NCBI GenBank assembly: GCA_002255985.1 | Contig: NKIR01000006.1 | Span: forward strand, 62,001-126,000 | Reading direction: 5' to 3' | Length of the DNA: 64,000 nucleotides | Source of the DNA: Sphingomonadaceae bacterium PASS1 | Lineage (GTDB): Bacteria > Pseudomonadota > Alphaproteobacteria > Sphingomonadales > Sphingomonadaceae | Shown here: positions 1 through 9,446 of the stretch, piece after piece | Numbering within the stretch: the first letter of the stretch is position 1 | Layout of the letters: each line of letters starts with the position of its first letter | The notes under the pieces: generated by a model | What the model saw: the letters and a program-made list of their open reading frames with translations, nothing else | Database searches by the model: none | What the model was told of the DNA's origin: nothing | Position numbers and translations under genes: made by a program

Positions 1-117
1 GGGGTTCCGGAAACTTATGTCATAAGCGGAGACGGCACGATTTTGTACCAGCATATTGGCGATATCAGGGCCGAGCACGTCCCTATGCTGATTGAAAAAC
101 TGAACGCTGCGAAATGA
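1..117 (+). CDS. ccmG: Thiol:disulfide oxidoreductase CcmG/DsbE, C-terminal end (partial)
   Basis: Only the last 38 codons are present; the gene enters from the left edge. The visible protein begins GVPETYVISGDG and ends EKLNAAK. The GVPET segment is the cis-proline region of the thioredoxin fold typical of CcmG/DsbE, the periplasmic membrane-anchored reductant that keeps apocytochrome c haem-binding cysteines reduced. The CXXC active site would lie outside the window. The stop codon overlaps the next start (ATGA), so it is translationally coupled to ccmH, which is the expected neighbour and supports the call. Confidence 0.85.
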   Translation, partial: GVPETYVISGDGTILYQHIGDIRAEHVPMLIEKLNAAK

Positions 118-515
118 GAATGCTCGCTTTCACATTCCTGATGCTTGCAACACCCGTGTTTGCGCAAGGCAGCGGCCCGACGCCTGCATTTGCGAACCGT
201 CAGTTGCCTGATCCCGCAAAGGAAGCGGCGGCAACCAAGCTGATGCACAGCTTGCGCTGCATTCAATGCCAAGGCCAATCGATCGCCGACAGTGATGCGC
301 ACATGGCGGGTACGATGCGCGCAGAGGTACGGCAACAAATCGCAGCGGGGCAAAAGCCCGAGGCTATTCGTGGCTGGATGATCGCGCGCTACGGTGAATG
401 GGTCAGCTTCGAGCCCGATATGAAGGGAGCGGGGCTGTTGCTTTGGCTATCGCCCTTATTGGTCCTGATTGCGGGTATATGGCTGGCGCGCGGACTATTC
501 CGGAGGGGCGCATGA
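114..515 (+). CDS. ccmH: Cytochrome c-type biogenesis protein CcmH (CcmL)
   Basis: A 133-residue protein with an N-terminal signal peptide (about residues 1-18), the redox motif LRCIQC (Cys49 and Cys52), and one C-terminal membrane helix (about 106-126) ending in basic residues. This matches CcmH, which faces the periplasm and reduces or presents apocytochrome c cysteines for haem ligation. It overlaps ccmG by 4 bases upstream and ccmI by 4 bases downstream (ATGA at both junctions), so the three are one operon. Length is normal for the short CcmH form without the TPR domain, which is encoded separately here. Confidence 0.93.
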   Translation: MRMLAFTFLMLATPVFAQGSGPTPAFANRQLPDPAKEAAATKLMHSLRCIQCQGQSIADSDAHMAGTMRAEVRQQIAAGQKPEAIRGWMIARYGEWVSFEPDMKGAGLLLWLSPLLVLIAGIWLARGLFRRGA

Positions 516-1168
516 ACGGTTGGTTTGCACTTGGCATTTTGGCGGTACTCAGCCTAGCCATTCTCGTCTGGAATGTCAGATCGTCCAAAGGCTTGTGGCA
601 GATTGCCGCAGCTGTCGTTCTATTGGGCATGACGGGATACGCGCTTCAGGGACGGCCCACGACGCCATCGTCTCCCGCCAAGCCACTGGCCGCAAGCGAA
701 GTCGCCGCGACCGAGCTTGTAGACATACGGGCTGACATGGACCAAAGCTTTGGCAGCGCAAAGCGCTGGCTTGTCACCGCGGACTCATTTACCAAGCAGG
801 GCGATTACACGCTGTCGGCATCCTATATTCAGGCAGGTTTGCGCAAAGACCCAAACAACCCCGATTTGTGGTCCGCATTAGGGTTGCAACTGATGCTTGC
901 AAGCGAAGGCCAAATGTCGCCACCGGCGCAATTGGCATTTGATAAGGCGCGAGCAATCCGGCCAAGTTATCCTGCGCCATATTATTTCGCGGGGCTAGCG
1001 CGGCTCTTTGCCGGTGACCTCGACGGTGCCATTTTGCTCTGGGAAAAGACCATGTCACTCGCGACACCGCAAGCCAAGTGGAAGGCACGTATTGAGTCGC
1101 AACTGCAAGCGGCGAAGGCATTGCAGGCGCAGGGGGCTAATGCTCAAGCGGAAAATGCAGTTAAGTAA
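512..1168 (+). CDS. ccmI: Cytochrome c maturation TPR protein CcmI/CycH
   Basis: The ATG at 512 overlaps the ccmH stop and gives a 218-residue protein; the frame stays open further upstream but that part lies inside ccmH. Two membrane helices (about 3-20 and 27-45) are followed by a Pro/Ser-rich linker and then TPR-like helices: GDYTLSASYIQAGLRKDPNN, an ARAIRPSYPAPYYFAGLA repeat, and an AGDLDGAILLWEKTMSL repeat. CcmI/CycH holds the apocytochrome C-terminus as a chaperone for the haem ligation complex. Position directly after ccmH fits. Sequence conservation in this family is low, so the name rests on topology and context. Confidence 0.85.
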   Translation: MNGWFALGILAVLSLAILVWNVRSSKGLWQIAAAVVLLGMTGYALQGRPTTPSSPAKPLAASEVAATELVDIRADMDQSFGSAKRWLVTADSFTKQGDYTLSASYIQAGLRKDPNNPDLWSALGLQLMLASEGQMSPPAQLAFDKARAIRPSYPAPYYFAGLARLFAGDLDGAILLWEKTMSLATPQAKWKARIESQLQAAKALQAQGANAQAENAVK

Positions 1169-1295
1169 TTGATATAATTTATTTTTATGGTCAACGGAAA
1201 GCTTTATTGCTTTGTTGTGAAGGGTTGGTGGCCATGCTAATGCGCCCGTCCGGACTGCCTCTACAGGCAATCGGGGCAAACGCCGGGGAAACGAA

Positions 1296-3236
1296 ATGGT
1301 TGGACCGCAAGCCGCAGACGATTTTGGTCATAGCGAGCAAGATCAACATGAAAGTCATGCCCCAAAGGGGTCGTTGCTCGCGCTGTGCGTTGGCACAGTT
1401 GGCGTTGTGTTTGGCGACATCGGGACCAGCCCGATCTATGCTTTCCGCGAAACATTCGCTGGCCATCATCCTATCACCCCCGATCCGACGCATATCAATG
1501 GCGTTCTGAGCCTTGTATTCTGGTCGATGATGATCGTTGTGACATTCAAATATGTCTTCACGATCATGAAGGCCGACAACAAGGGCGAGGGCGGAAGTCT
1601 AGCCCTTCTCGCGCTAATTAACCGACAGACCGCTGGCGCAAAATGGACCGCGCCGTTCGTGATGCTGGGTGTTTTCGCAACCGCATTATTCTACGGCGAT
1701 TCCATGATTACGCCGGCGATGTCCATCCTGTCCGCGGCGGAAGGTCTGAAATATGTCAGCCAGGGCTTTAGCGCCTGGATCCTACCCATATCGATCGTGA
1801 TTATCGGTGGACTGTTTGCGTTCCAATCGCGCGGAACGGCCAAGGTTGGCGCATGGTTTGGGCCGATAATGCTGGTCTATTTCGCGACCCTTTCCGGGTT
1901 AGGCATAATGCACCTAACGAAGATGCCGTTGATCATTTTAGATGTGATCAACCCGCTAAACGCCTTTTACTTTTTCTACGCCGATGGCTTCCGCGCATTT
2001 GTGGCGATGGGCACTGTAGTTCTTGCCGTTACCGGAGCCGAAGCCCTCTACGCCGATATGGGGCATTTCGGGCGACGCCCAATTAAGTTCAGCTGGCTGT
2101 TCTTTGTTCTGCCCGCGTTGATGCTGAACTATATGGGGCAGGGGGCAATGATCCTGTCGATGACACCTGAGGAAGCCCAACTGGCCATTCGTGACCCGTT
2201 CTTCCTGATGGTGCCGGACATTATAAGCACGCCTGTTATCATATTGACGATCATGGCCGCGATTATAGCCAGCCAAGCCGTGATTTCGGGTGCTTTCTCG
2301 CTGACCCAGCAAGCCATTCAATTGGGCTTCATGCCCCGCTTGAGCATTCTGCACACCAGTGAAAAAGCCGCAGGCCAGATTTATATTCCGGCAATAAACT
2401 GGGGGCTGGCGGTGATGGTCCTCTTGCTGGTGCTTTTCTTCCAGTCTTCGTCAAACCTTGCCGCTGCTTATGGCATCGCGGTTACGGGTGCGATGTTTAT
2501 CGATACGTGCCTTATCGCGGTCGTGCTCCTGTCGCTTTGGAAATGGCCAAAGTGGAAAGCCATTCCGATTTTGGCGTTGTTCTTTATCGTCGACTTTGCC
2601 TATTTCGGCGCAAACCTTCTCAAGGTTCCGTCGGGTGGCTGGGTGCCGCTGCTGATTGGCCTCGTTATCTTCACCTTGCTGACGACCTGGTCACGTGGAC
2701 GTGCGCTGATGCGCGAGCGTATGGCCGAAAGCACTATGCCGATGGAAATCTTCATCAAATCGGCTGCAAATAGCGCGACGCGGGTCCCGGGCACGGCGAT
2801 TTTCATGGCGTCGGCCGCGAGCGGCGTTCCTTCGGCTTTGCTGCATAACATTAAGCACAACCGCATATTGCATGAACGCGTCATCATTCTCACGGTGCAA
2901 ATCGAAGATGTCCCCTTTGTCGAAACCGGCGAACGGATTATCTGCAAAGACCTTGGTGAAGGTTTCTATCGCGTCAAAATGCGCTTTGGCTTTTTGGAAG
3001 AAACCAATGTCCCCGCGACCCTCGATATGGTCGATCTGTGCGGTCCAAAGTTTGATATGATGCACACCAGCTTCTTCCTATCGCGGCAGACGCTTATTGC
3101 GTCGAAGATCCCCGGCATGGCGATCTGGCGCGAAAAGGTTTTCGCATGGATGTTGCGCAATGCGGCAAACGCCATGGAGTTCTTTAAGCTACCCAGCAAT
3201 CGGGTGGTCGAGCTGGGAAGCCAAGTCGAAATTTAA
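1296..3236 (+). CDS. kup: Low-affinity potassium transporter Kup
   Basis: A 646-residue membrane protein with the Kup/HAK N-terminal signature [19 protein letters not shown] at about residues 38-56, about twelve membrane helices, and a hydrophilic C-terminal domain (about 480-646) with [14 protein letters not shown], as in Kup proteins. It imports K+ with H+ at the inner membrane. The ATG at 1296 follows a GGGGAA sequence at suitable spacing. The roughly 30 residues before the signature are charged and vary in this family, so a later start is possible. It stands alone: ccmI is 127 bases upstream and the next gene is unrelated. Confidence 0.96.
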   Translation: MVGPQAADDFGHSEQDQHESHAPKGSLLALCVGTVGVVFGDIGTSPIYAFRETFAGHHPITPDPTHINGVLSLVFWSMMIVVTFKYVFTIMKADNKGEGGSLALLALINRQTAGAKWTAPFVMLGVFATALFYGDSMITPAMSILSAAEGLKYVSQGFSAWILPISIVIIGGLFAFQSRGTAKVGAWFGPIMLVYFATLSGLGIMHLTKMPLIILDVINPLNAFYFFYADGFRAFVAMGTVVLAVTGAEALYADMGHFGRRPIKFSWLFFVLPALMLNYMGQGAMILSMTPEEAQLAIRDPFFLMVPDIISTPVIILTIMAAIIASQAVISGAFSLTQQAIQLGFMPRLSILHTSEKAAGQIYIPAINWGLAVMVLLLVLFFQSSSNLAAAYGIAVTGAMFIDTCLIAVVLLSLWKWPKWKAIPILALFFIVDFAYFGANLLKVPSGGWVPLLIGLVIFTLLTTWSRGRALMRERMAESTMPMEIFIKSAANSATRVPGTAIFMASAASGVPSALLHNIKHNRILHERVIILTVQIEDVPFVETGERIICKDLGEGFYRVKMRFGFLEETNVPATLDMVDLCGPKFDMMHTSFFLSRQTLIASKIPGMAIWREKVFAWMLRNAANAMEFFKLPSNRVVELGSQVEI

Positions 3237-3278
3237 TAAGCTACGCCGCGTTGACCGTGTGTTGTAGCAAAATCGCTT

Positions 3279-3317
3279 GAACCTTTTTGTTTCGAACAAT
3301 AAGAACAAAAAAGGAAC
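3279..3317. promoter_or_regulatory. Candidate LexA operator (GAAC direct repeats)
   Basis: GAAC occurs at 3279, 3294, 3303 and 3314. The last two form GAAC-N7-GAAC (3303-3317), the direct-repeat consensus of the alphaproteobacterial LexA/SOS box (GTTC-N7-GTTC on the other strand). The right half overlaps the AAGGAAC ribosome-binding site of the gene at 3323, so bound repressor would sit across the start region. That it works as an operator is inference; the spacing match is directly visible. A second site of the same form lies before the UvrD-type helicase at 25210. Confidence 0.45.
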
Positions 3318-3322
3318 TTCGA

Positions 3323-4066
3323 TTGGACGATCGTATGTCGGTTATGTCATTGCTTTCGGCGGATAGCTTCGTCGATTTGAAGGAAATTTGGCAATCCGTC
3401 GATTTCGACCGGCTTGGCATCACCTTTGATGACGGCAGTAACCGGGCTAGCCTATCGGGCAGTCTGCTGTTTAGCGGTGTTTCTTTTAGCTATGCGTTGC
3501 AGTCGTGCCCCGCACCAGCGGCAACGCACCACATTTTTTGCAACGCTGATCTCTCCGTTATTGGGTCTGCGGTCCACATCGATTTAGGCCCAGCAGTCGC
3601 ATCTGGCCGCGTTGTTCCCGCAATTGTTCAGGCTATGCTGGAGCTTGGCGACGTTTTGGGGCGCAACTTGTCGATCAAGGCCGTGTTTTGGTCTCCGGCT
3701 GCTGTTGCTTCCGGATATGATTATTACGCCGAGGCAGTATCACAATATGCCAAAGGTGCGGCCTTTCCGGCGTTGTTGTGCGTTGGCTTTGACATGTCGA
3801 CGATCGGTATTGTGCAAACAACCGGATTGGCGTGGCTATGCGATCAGGAACTTACCTTCACGCATCCGCAGCTACCCATGCATGAAGCCATGCGTTATGT
3901 GGTGCGCCTTGTGCACGACCTTGCAACGCAAGGGGCATATGACCGCGCACTTGAGCTGCCCGGCTTGCATCCAGATGAGGTTGTTGTCGTGACGCCCAGC
4001 CCCGATCAGGGTAAAGTAAATGCATGCTTGGTTAACCGTATAGGGGCCATAAAATCCGTCCAATAA
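3323..4066 (+). CDS. Uncharacterised protein upstream of AHH nuclease
   Basis: I do not recognise a named family with confidence. The TTG at 3323 lies 7 bases after AAGGA and gives 247 residues; an ATG at 3335 is the alternative, and the frame is also open from a TTG at 3287. There is no signal peptide and no clear membrane helix. The C-terminal half has an alternating pattern: SIKAVFWSPAAVASGYDYY, AKGAAFPALLCVGF, TTGLAWLCDQELTF, then a helix EAMRYVVRLVHDLATQG. This is reminiscent of DUF4261-like proteins, but that is a weak impression. The stop is 3 bases before the AHH gene, so the two are probably cotranscribed behind the GAAC-N7-GAAC site. A soluble partner, regulator or immunity role is possible but unproven. 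Confidence 0.6.
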   Translation: MDDRMSVMSLLSADSFVDLKEIWQSVDFDRLGITFDDGSNRASLSGSLLFSGVSFSYALQSCPAPAATHHIFCNADLSVIGSAVHIDLGPAVASGRVVPAIVQAMLELGDVLGRNLSIKAVFWSPAAVASGYDYYAEAVSQYAKGAAFPALLCVGFDMSTIGIVQTTGLAWLCDQELTFTHPQLPMHEAMRYVVRLVHDLATQGAYDRALELPGLHPDEVVVVTPSPDQGKVNACLVNRIGAIKSVQ

Positions 4067-4069
4067 CAG

Positions 4070-4588
4070 ATGAGTCGCGCCATTTGGCCCGCGACTATGG
4101 TCGGCGGAGGCAAGATACGCACTTTTCCCAGACTTGCACGCGCGGCGGCTCCGTTGAATCACCAATCGCATCATATCATTCCTGTCGGCGTCTTTGCCGG
4201 GCGGGCATTTGCCGCGCACTTTGATGCTCTGTCGTTCCACGGATTTGACGCCCGTCAGTTTCATCGCAATGGCGTGTTTTTGCCAGCGACAGAGGGTGCC
4301 GCCATACGTTCGGGCTTGCCGCTGCATCGGGGGCCGCACCGCAGGTACAATGAACTCGTGGCTTATCGCGTCGATGCCATTTTTCGAGACTTCGACCGCG
4401 CTGGTTGCCAGTCCCGCGCACGATTTGAGGCCGTTCATCGTATTGACTTGCTGACGTCAGCATTACGGGCCGTGTTGCGGCGCACGTCACCACGCATGTC
4501 ACTAAACCAGCGTGACCCTTTCCACAGCAGCGCATGCTTCCACGATCTCGATAGCGCGTGCGAAGCAATTTGGTTGGCCACTAAATGA
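4070..4588 (+). CDS. AHH-domain nuclease-like protein (HNH/Endo VII fold)
   Basis: A 172-residue protein. Residues 34-93 carry an AHH-type pattern of the HNH/Endonuclease VII superfamily: QSHHIIPVGVF (His34, His35), HRNGVFLPA (Asn67-Gly68), and LPLHRGPHRRYNELV (His86, His90, Tyr93). AHH domains were described as nucleases, often as toxin tips of polymorphic secretion systems; stand-alone versions like this one also occur in sphingomonads. It has no signal peptide, no trafficking domain and no repeat region, so it looks intracellular. The tail after about residue 115 is basic and unassigned. It starts 3 bases after the preceding gene, with a weak ribosome-binding site that suggests coupling. 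An ATG at 4097 is an alternative start. Confidence 0.7.
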   Translation: MSRAIWPATMVGGGKIRTFPRLARAAAPLNHQSHHIIPVGVFAGRAFAAHFDALSFHGFDARQFHRNGVFLPATEGAAIRSGLPLHRGPHRRYNELVAYRVDAIFRDFDRAGCQSRARFEAVHRIDLLTSALRAVLRRTSPRMSLNQRDPFHSSACFHDLDSACEAIWLATK

Positions 4589-4687
4589 ATGCGCGTTAAT
4601 TTTATACTGGACGAATGTTGCTTTGAATGGCTATCGCCGCAGCATAATGTCTTTGCATCGCGCGACCTTGCACCTTCTACGACTTAC

Positions 4688-4782
4688 ACGCCCTTAGGCG
4701 TGCGCTTGATGTCGGCATCGTTCGGCAGGCCGCCTAAGGGCTCCGTGAAACCCCGCCAAGTCTTACAGCCCACATAATGGGC
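4688..4782 (+). promoter_or_regulatory. Structured leader of leuA (nested inverted repeats)
   Basis: GCCCTTAGGCG at 4690-4700 is perfectly complementary to CGCCTAAGGGC at 4731-4741. The left arm can instead fold locally (ACGCC/GGCGT, 4688-4701), so the two structures exclude each other. A further stem GCCCA/TGGGC lies at 4768-4782, 24 bases before the leuA start. There is no U-run, so a classical attenuator is not evident, and the short open frames here are not leucine-rich. A regulatory RNA or protein-binding leader for leuA is inference. Confidence 0.4.
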
Positions 4783-4805
4783 GCAATAGCGAAGTTGCAA
4801 ATAAC

Positions 4806-6476
4806 ATGATGTTAGCTGATCCATCTCGTAAATACCGCGCGTTCCCGCAAGTTGACCTGCCTGACCGTCAGTGGCCAAGCCGTACAATTGATTATGCCCC
4901 ACGTTGGCTTTCCACCGACTTGCGTGATGGCAATCAGGCGCTGATCGACCCGATGGGCGCCGAGAAAAAGCGCCGGTTTTTTGATCTTCTCCTGAAAGTA
5001 GGCGTGAAGGAAATCGAAGTTGGTTTCCCAAGCTCAGGTGCGACAGATTTCGATTTTATCCGTGGTTTGGTCGATAGCGGAAGCATCCCCGACGATGTGA
5101 CGATCCAGAGCCTGACGCAGTCGCGCCGCGACCTTATTGAGAAAACGTTCGAAAGCATGGCGGGCGCGCCGCGTGCGATCGTGCATCTGTATAATGCCGT
5201 TAGCCCTGCGTGGCGGGACATTGTCTTTAACCTCGATAAGGCGGGCGTGAAGGCCATCGCGGTTGAAGGCGCGAATATCTTGATGGAGCAAGCCGCGCGC
5301 TTCCCCGAAACCGACTGGCATTTTGAATATAGCCCCGAAACCTTTTCGACCGCCGAACTCGAATTCAGCCTTGAGGTGAGCGAGGCCGTGATGGAGGTTT
5401 TGAAACCGAGCGCTGCCAAGCCACTGATCCTGAATTTGCCCGCCACCATCGAAGCCGCGATGCCCAATGTATATGCCGACCAGATCGAATGGATGTGCAA
5501 ACATATCAGCGCGCGTCATGCTGTCGTCATCAGCCTGCATCCGCATAATGATAGGGGCAGCGGCATAGCAGCCGCGGAACTTGGCCTGTTGGCGGGCGGC
5601 GACCGGATTGAAGGTTGCTTGTTCGGCAATGGGGAACGGACGGGCAATGTCGACCTCGTCACGCTGGCGCTGAATATGTATACGCAAGGGCTGAACCCCG
5701 GCCTTGATTTCAGCAATATCGATGAAGTCATTCAGACCGTGGAATATTGCAATCAACTGCCGGTCCATCCGCGTCACCCATATGCTGGTGAATTGGTGTT
5801 CACGGCCTTTTCCGGATCGCACCAAGACGCCATTAAGAAAGGTTTCGCCGCGCATGAACGGCAAAACGACGAAATCTGGCGTGTGCCCTATTTGCCGATC
5901 GATCCAGCTGATCTGGGGCGCTCATACGAAGCCGTGATCCGCGTGAATTCGCAAAGCGGTAAGGGCGGTGTTGCCTGGGTTATAGAGCAGGACCACGGCC
6001 TCAAACTGCCGAAGCGTATGCAGGCCAATTTTTCCACGACGGTGCAGGAATTGTCCGACACCACGGGCCGGGAGTTGACCGGTGCCGACATCTGGGAAGC
6101 GTTTGGAAAGCGCTATCATCTGAAAGGTGAAGGGCGCTTCCGGTTACTCGACTTCCACGAAAGTCAAAGCCAGCGACAACTGGATGAGCGGATCTTCGCA
6201 GGCAACATTCGCATTGATGGCGTCGAACAAAGCGTTAGCGGTCGCGGCAATGGACTTATCTCAAGCCTTGCCAACGCCCTTGAGGAGGCTCTGGGAGGGC
6301 CGCTGGACATCATTGACTATAGCGAGCACGCAATCGGCCACGGCACCGACGCACGCGCTGCTGCCTATGTAGAGTGCCGCGTCGGCGATGGGCCGATTTT
6401 GTTTGGTGTCGGGATCAGCCAAGATGTCGCGACGGCATCTGTCAGGGCGATTTTGAGCGCGGCTAACGGCGCGTAA
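4806..6476 (+). CDS. leuA: 2-isopropylmalate synthase
   Basis: A 556-residue enzyme, the long LeuA form. It condenses acetyl-CoA with 2-oxoisovalerate, the committed step of leucine synthesis. Visible motifs are [15 protein letters not shown] near residue 37 (catalytic Arg40, metal-binding Asp41), the metal-binding HPHND in [14 protein letters not shown], and [19 protein letters not shown] of the HMGL-like TIM barrel. The C-terminal part (from about 430) is the LeuA dimer/leucine-feedback domain and includes [19 protein letters not shown]. Two tandem ATGs occur at 4806 and 4809. It is transcribed alone after a 217-base spacer holding inverted repeats; the ilv genes that make its substrate lie 2-7 kb downstream on the other strand. 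Confidence 0.96.
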   Translation: MMLADPSRKYRAFPQVDLPDRQWPSRTIDYAPRWLSTDLRDGNQALIDPMGAEKKRRFFDLLLKVGVKEIEVGFPSSGATDFDFIRGLVDSGSIPDDVTIQSLTQSRRDLIEKTFESMAGAPRAIVHLYNAVSPAWRDIVFNLDKAGVKAIAVEGANILMEQAARFPETDWHFEYSPETFSTAELEFSLEVSEAVMEVLKPSAAKPLILNLPATIEAAMPNVYADQIEWMCKHISARHAVVISLHPHNDRGSGIAAAELGLLAGGDRIEGCLFGNGERTGNVDLVTLALNMYTQGLNPGLDFSNIDEVIQTVEYCNQLPVHPRHPYAGELVFTAFSGSHQDAIKKGFAAHERQNDEIWRVPYLPIDPADLGRSYEAVIRVNSQSGKGGVAWVIEQDHGLKLPKRMQANFSTTVQELSDTTGRELTGADIWEAFGKRYHLKGEGRFRLLDFHESQSQRQLDERIFAGNIRIDGVEQSVSGRGNGLISSLANALEEALGGPLDIIDYSEHAIGHGTDARAAAYVECRVGDGPILFGVGISQDVATASVRAILSAANGA

Positions 6477-6551
6477 GTCGATCTAAGGCGGGCGTGAAGA
6501 AAAAATCATGCCCACCTAACCTTACGTAATGGCTTGTTCCGTGACACCCAT

Positions 6552-6601
6552 TTGACAGCCGCGATATGCAGGCGCTAACCCACATTTAAATGGTCATTTA
6601 A
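6552..6601 (+). promoter_or_regulatory. Candidate promoter and palindromic operator of the nitronate monooxygenase gene
   Basis: TTGACA at 6552-6557 is a consensus -35; 17 bases later CTAACC at 6575 is a poor -10. Immediately downstream TTAAATGGTCATTTAA (6586-6601) has perfect 7-base arms around GT, the shape of a dimeric repressor site such as a TetR-family operator. The AAGGGAT ribosome-binding sequence and ATG follow at 6617. The dyad is seen directly; its regulator is unknown. Confidence 0.4.
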
Positions 6602-6616
6602 CAAGGGATTCGGCGC

Positions 6617-7588
6617 ATGGCACTTCCGGCAATTTTCGACAATCTTCGTCTTCCGGTGATTGGATCGCCGCTTTTTATCGTTTCCGGTCCAGAGCTGGTG
6701 ATTGCACAATGCAAGGCCGGTGTTGTCGGTTCATTCCCAGCGCTCAATGCGCGTCCAGCCAGCCAGCTGGACGAATGGTTACACCAGATAACCGAAGAGC
6801 TTGCAGCGCATAACCGGGATAATCCCACGCGCCCTGCCGCGCCTTATGCCGTGAACCAGATCGTGCATAAATCAAACAACCGGTTGCAGGAAGATTTGGC
6901 CGTCTGCGCGAAATGGCAGGTTCCGATCACGATCACGTCGCTTGGCGCGCAGGAAGAACTGAACCAAGCCGTGCACAGCTGGGGCGGCATTGCCTTTCAT
7001 GACGTCATCAATGACCGTTTCGCGCATAAAGCAATCGAGAAGGGTGCAGATGGCCTTATTCCCGTAGCTGCAGGCGCTGGCGGACATGCTGGCGTAACAT
7101 AACCTTTCGCATTGATGCGCGAAATTCGCGAATGGTTTGACGGTCCCGTGGCATTGTCCGGATCGATTGCACACGGTGCGTCCGTGTTGGCAGCGCAAGC
7201 CATGGGTGCAGACTTTGGCTATATCGGCAGCGCGTTCATCGCGACGAAGGAAGCCAATGCCGTTGACGGCTACAAAGATAACATCGTTGAGGCGAAAGCC
7301 GCCGACATTGTTTACTCGGACCTGTTTACCGGCGTCAGCGGCAATTATCTGCGTCAGTCGATCGAGCGGGCAGGGATGGACCCCAACAATCTGCCAAAGG
7401 GCGATATTTCCACGATGAACTTTGGGTCGGGCGGCAATAGCGAAGCCAAGGCTTGGAAGGATATTTGGGGTTCAGGCCAAGGTATCGGCGCGATCAAGGA
7501 AGTGCAAACTGTGGCACAATTTGTTGATCAGCTTGAGGCAGAGTATCGCGCAGCCAAGGTTGCTTTGGATGCGGCTTACCGGGGTTAA
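6617..7588 (+). pseudogene. Nitronate monooxygenase, interrupted by an in-frame stop
   Basis: Both halves are in one frame and together would make a normal 323-residue NPD-type flavoenzyme (2-nitropropane dioxygenase family, oxidising alkyl nitronates). The first half starts MALPAIFDNLRLPVIGSPLF and contains VPITITSLG and the FMN-phosphate loop VAAGAGGHAG. The reading is then cut by TAA at 7100-7102, followed without a frame change by PFALMREIREWFDGPVALSGSIA and the second half with SGNYLRQSIERAG. Homologues have a serine at the stop position (GT-L-S-PFAL), so one base change from TCA explains it. The downstream half is still clean and could restart at 7112 or 7115. It is either a young pseudogene or an assembly error. 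Confidence 0.85.
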
Positions 7589-7632
7589 TTATATCCCCGA
7601 CATGGCGTAGCCAGCAATATATGCACATGCCG

Positions 7633-7693
7633 CCGCAAAGGCACAAAGCGAGGAACGAACATCCCCTTTGTGCTTTTGCGGGGTTTTATTTTT
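7633..7693. terminator. Rho-independent terminator between convergent genes
   Basis: CCGCAAAGGCACAAAG (7633-7648) pairs with CTTTGTGCTTTTGCGG (7666-7681) with one mismatch around an 18-base loop, followed by GGTTTTATTTTT. It sits between the plus-strand oxygenase and minus-strand yceI stops. The T-run favours termination of the plus-strand unit. Confidence 0.8.
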
Positions 7694-7698
7694 GATCG

Positions 7699-8328
7699 TT
7701 AGCTTGCTTTTTCAAACGCAATGCTGATGTCGAGTTTGACTGCGTCTGATATGACCGGAATGCCATAATTTACGCCAAATTCGCTCCGTTTAATTGTGGC
7801 CGTAGCGTGAAAGCCGACGGTTGGTTTCTTATTGAACGGATTGTTGCCAGCACCTGAAAAGGTCGTGTCGAGCACGACCGGCTTGGTGATGCCGTTCAGC
7901 GTCAGATTACCCGTGATTTTCGCTGTCGTGCCCTTGGCGACCACGCTGGTGGATACAAACTTTGCATCCGCTGGCGCTGGACCGAAAAAGTCAGCTTTGC
8001 TGCCTTCTTTGCCAGCACGAAGCAAATGGCCAGTGAGGCCCGCGCTCGCGGTTGTGACTTTGCCTACGGGAATAGTGATATCGACCGTCGATGCATTTGG
8101 CTTTGCGGGGTCGAGCACCAATGTCCCCGTCGCATCGCCGAAGATGCCAAAATAATCGTTGAAGCCGAAATGGCTAACCCGCCAGCCGATCAGCGTGTGC
8201 CCGGGATCGGTGTTGTACGTTCCAGCCGTTACGCGCGTGACATCCACCGCACCGGGGGTTTGTGGCGCGCTCTGTGCGATGAGGGGGACAGCAGCGAAGA
8301 GGGGAAGGGCACATAAAAGCTTGCGCAT
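7699..8328 (-). CDS. yceI: YceI-family periplasmic lipocalin-like protein
   Basis: A 209-residue protein starting MRKLLCALPLFAAVPL, with a signal peptide to about residue 20. The ATG at 8328 follows GGAGCAATGCT; an upstream in-frame ATG at 8361 adds 11 residues and lacks a good ribosome site. The YceI signature is clear: TYNTDPGHTLIGWRVSHFGFNDYFGIF, then TVDITIPVGKVTTAS, KFVSTSV, GNLTLNGITKPVVLDTTF and IKRSEFGVNYG. These proteins form a beta-barrel that binds isoprenoid or quinone-like ligands in the periplasm; the physiological role is poorly defined. It follows ilvC but is separated from it by a strong terminator. Confidence 0.9.
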   Translation of the reverse strand: MRKLLCALPLFAAVPLIAQSAPQTPGAVDVTRVTAGTYNTDPGHTLIGWRVSHFGFNDYFGIFGDATGTLVLDPAKPNASTVDITIPVGKVTTASAGLTGHLLRAGKEGSKADFFGPAPADAKFVSTSVVAKGTTAKITGNLTLNGITKPVVLDTTFSGAGNNPFNKKPTVGFHATATIKRSEFGVNYGIPVISDAVKLDISIAFEKAS

Positions 8329-8345
8329 AGCATTGCTCCAGACAT

Positions 8346-8382
8346 GAAAAAGGGGAGGCACCGGTGTCGATGCCTCCCCTTA
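8346..8382 (-). terminator. Terminator of the ilv operon
   Basis: A perfect 9-base stem, GGGGAGGCA (8352-8360) with TGCCTCCCC (8371-8379), followed on the minus strand by TTTTTCATG. It closes transcription 23 bases after the ilvC stop and before yceI. Confidence 0.85.
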
Positions 8383-8404
8383 AACTGTCAAGATGCGAAG
8401 AAGA

Positions 8405-9427
<1,023 letters not shown>

Positions 9428-9446
9428 TTAGTCCTTCTGCTTTGCC

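Noticed and set aside
1169-1295. Riboswitch or leader upstream of kup
   Set aside because: Only a short stem (TGCC/GGCA) and an AT-rich patch are visible; nothing resembles a known potassium or c-di-AMP leader.
4070-4588. AHH gene as part of a homing endonuclease, insertion sequence or contact-dependent toxin
   Set aside because: No terminal repeats, no target duplication, no intron or intein boundary, no secretion domain or repeat region nearby.
4589-4777. A 62-residue open frame between the AHH gene and leuA
   Set aside because: No ribosome-binding site, no recognisable sequence, and it runs through the inverted repeats of the leader.
5034-5864. A 276-residue open frame opposite leuA
   Set aside because: Shadow of leuA; no motif.
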